DNA from: Bacteroidota bacterium
Lineage (GTDB): Bacteria > Bacteroidota > Bacteroidia > B-17B0 > Aurantibacillaceae
NCBI GenBank assembly: GCA_020403265.1
Contig: JADBXZ010000008.1
Coordinates: 1-64,000, forward strand
Length of the DNA stretch: 64,000 bases
Direction of reading: 5' to 3'
Shown here: positions 62,811 to 64,000 of the stretch, in pieces
How the letters are laid out: every line of letters begins with the position of its first letter
Position numbering within the stretch: the first letter of the stretch is position 1
Program-made: the position numbers and the translations under genes
Notes under the pieces: generated by a model
Told to the model about the DNA's origin: nothing
The model's database searches: none
The model's input: only the letters and a program-made list of their open reading frames with translations

Positions 62811-63388
62811 TTTGTTTTAAAATAACGGTTAAATAGCCAGTAAAAAAGTAAGATAAATGATATTGAAATAACTACCATTGCTATACTTTGATTAAGACTT
62901 GGTTTAATGTTTCTATCAGTTGTTACATTTTTCGGTTCCGGAAGAAAATGATGTAATCCAAAATTATCTCTCAAGAATTTTAATTCCTCAACGTAATCGT
63001 TTCCATAATTAACAGAATAAAAATCTTCCTTATCATTAGAAAAATATTTTCTACTTCTACTACACCAGTTTAATTGAGCATTATTTAATTGTTTATGGTT
63101 GGTATAAATTATCCATTCTTCACCAACGTTAAGCCTTAAGGCGCATTCAGAGTTACATTCAAATAATATTGTAAATTTTTGAGTTGCATTTCCCTTGTAA
63201 AGTTCTTCTAATTCAAAAAGTGCTTCACCAGGTTTGTTTTCACACGGTTTTAATGAAATAATTTTGCCTTTGAATATTAGATCATATTTATTACACTCAT
63301 CAATATTTAAGCTTGATAATGGACATTGACATGCTAATCCAATGAAATTGGATAAAACGAACCAACTTAAAAAAAAAGAAAAGCGCAT
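62807..63388 (-). CDS. NTR/TIMP-like secreted domain with a C-terminal membrane anchor
   Basis: 193 aa. A signal peptide (about 1-19) ends near a CQCPLSS motif. The domain carries Cys residues spaced as in netrin/TIMP-like folds (C-x-C, then DLIFKGKIISLK, FELEELYKGN, CNSECALRLNVGEEWIIY and CSRSR). A transmembrane helix near 169-187 and the basic end FKTK anchor it. TIMP-like domains in bacteria have no settled function. It is the gene before ppa on the same strand and overlaps its start by 4 nt. The family call rests on Cys spacing and key segments only. Confidence 0.55.
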   Translation of the reverse strand: MRFSFFLSWFVLSNFIGLACQCPLSSLNIDECNKYDLIFKGKIISLKPCENKPGEALFELEELYKGNATQKFTILFECNSECALRLNVGEEWIIYTNHKQLNNAQLNWCSRSRKYFSNDKEDFYSVNYGNDYVEELKFLRDNFGLHHFLPEPKNVTTDRNIKPSLNQSIAMVVISISFILLFYWLFNRYFKTK

Positions 63389-63453
63389 AAAAATAAATTA
63401 AGTTTGGGTTGTTTAATTTGCTTTAAATTTAAAGTTTTTGAGACTATGGAAAG

Positions 63454-63873
63454 TTAAGGAATGATCGCAATCACTTTAAGTTCAATAGCAATGGGAGTTG
63501 GCAATTTATTAATCTCAAGTGTTGTTCGGCAAGGTAAATTATCTTTAAAATATTCTGCCCAAAGCTGGTTATATTTTTTGAAATCGTCTTTCATATTAGT
63601 TAAAAAAACAGTCACATCAATAATGTTATCCCAGCTGCTACCCGAATCTTCTAAAATGTATTTAATATTTCTGAAAACACTATGGCACTGCGCCTCAATA
63701 TCATAACTTATGATTTGACCATTTTCATCTAATTCTACTCCTGGTATTTTTTTTGACCCTCTTTCTCTTGGCCCAACCCCACTTAAAAACAATAAATTAC
63801 CAACTTTTCTGGCATGAGGGTATAATCCAACAGGTTCAGGGGCTTTACTCGATTCTATTTTGTTTGAGTTCAT
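63454..63873 (-). CDS. RidA-family protein, 2-aminomuconate deaminase-like
   Basis: 139 aa from ATG 63873. A TTG start 54 nt upstream is rejected because a consensus -7 box lies between. The fold is RidA/YjgF, with NLLFLSGVGPRERG near the start, VFRNIKYILEDSGSSWDNIIDVTVFLTNM in the middle and the substrate Arg in LPCRTTLEI. The sequence is closer to bacterial 2-aminomuconate deaminases than to housekeeping RidA, which is consistent with an AMSDH-type dehydrogenase in this window. It would remove the amino group of 2-aminomuconate; a general imine deaminase remains possible. Confidence 0.7.
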   Translation of the reverse strand: MNSNKIESSKAPEPVGLYPHARKVGNLLFLSGVGPRERGSKKIPGVELDENGQIISYDIEAQCHSVFRNIKYILEDSGSSWDNIIDVTVFLTNMKDDFKKYNQLWAEYFKDNLPCRTTLEINKLPTPIAIELKVIAIIP

Positions 63874-63899
63874 TGCTTCTTTATAGTATTTATGTTTAG

Positions 63900-63907
63900 C
63901 AAATTTA
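63900..63907 (-). promoter_or_regulatory. -7 box (TAAATTTG on minus strand) for the RidA-family gene
   Basis: Exact TAnnTTTG match 26 nt from ATG 63873. Confidence 0.45.
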
Positions 63908-64000
63908 ACGAAATTCTTATTAATCAAGGTTTCCTCTAATCAACTTAAAGTATTAAATTTATACTATGCAAATTAAACAATTATATACTAGCTGTTTAGC

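Noticed and set aside
63874-63927. TTG start for the RidA-family protein
   Set aside because: A consensus -7 box (63900-63907) lies within it, and the family N-terminus begins at Met 63873.

Overview
The window is a single contiguous piece of an AT-rich Bacteroidota chromosome. Four kinds of evidence point there. Many genes are preceded by the TAnnTTTG -7 box of that phylum, while Shine-Dalgarno sequences are largely absent. The aerobic chain uses alternative complex III (ActABCDEF) run directly into cytochrome oxidase genes. There are type IX secretion (T9SS) markers: a PorZ-like propeller protein and C-terminal sorting domains. Typical lineage proteins are also present (TamL, PafA, S46 peptidase, DUF4476, FeoAB, a KdnB-like enzyme). 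I cannot name a genus. I see no insertion sequence, prophage, CRISPR array or rRNA; the one RNA gene is tRNA-Arg(CCG).

Layout. 1-1654 (-): the N-terminal part of a large secreted repeat protein running off the left edge. 1.8-11 kb: fabG, a von Willebrand A membrane protein with a chagasin-like lipoprotein, a DUF4476 protein, a mannose-1-phosphate guanylyltransferase, a DEAD-box helicase with a structured leader, a PhyH-like dioxygenase, a GNAT enzyme and smpB. 11-17.7 kb: a glycosyltransferase, the TamL lipoprotein divergent from a SpoU/TrmH methyltransferase, and a TonB-dependent receptor with a 30-bp palindrome upstream. 18-29.7 kb: actABCDEF-coxBA, the respiratory core, closed by a strong terminator. 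29.8-32.3 kb: a membrane acyltransferase and an orphan histidine kinase. 32.3-37.4 kb (-): a tight feoA-feoB-pafA-permease operon. 37.5-40.3 kb: an AMSDH-type aldehyde dehydrogenase, a membrane J-protein and methylmalonyl-CoA epimerase.

40.3-44.1 kb holds a TSP3/OmpA protein divergent from a probably abundant outer-membrane protein and its lipoprotein partner. 44.2-47.6 kb (-) is pheS-TPR-hutU. 47.6-51 kb holds a YwqK/MORN-vWA fusion, an S46 dipeptidyl-peptidase and tRNA-Arg. 51.2-58.5 kb holds porZ-recO, an SRPBCC protein, a WG-like protein and gapA-DedA-kdnB. 58.5-61.8 kb holds an outer-membrane protein, a T9SS sorting-domain remnant, a fused anti-sigma/trypsin-like protease, its ECF sigma factor and a divergent Ala-rich lipoprotein. 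61.9-64 kb holds a second small lipoprotein, inorganic pyrophosphatase, an NTR/TIMP-like membrane protein and a RidA-family (2-aminomuconate deaminase-like) protein.

The most interesting signal is regulatory. The ECF sigma gene and the divergent small lipoprotein gene each carry TTGGGTTACC, exactly 14 nt, then GTATYAA. This looks like a shared promoter read by the encoded sigma factor. With the fused membrane anti-sigma/trypsin-like protease in the same operon, it suggests a compact, self-regulated envelope-response module. Other points worth a second look are several near-leaderless promoters, the AMSDH/aminomuconate-deaminase pair, the YwqK-vWA fusion, the decayed T9SS tail and several long palindromes in promoter regions.
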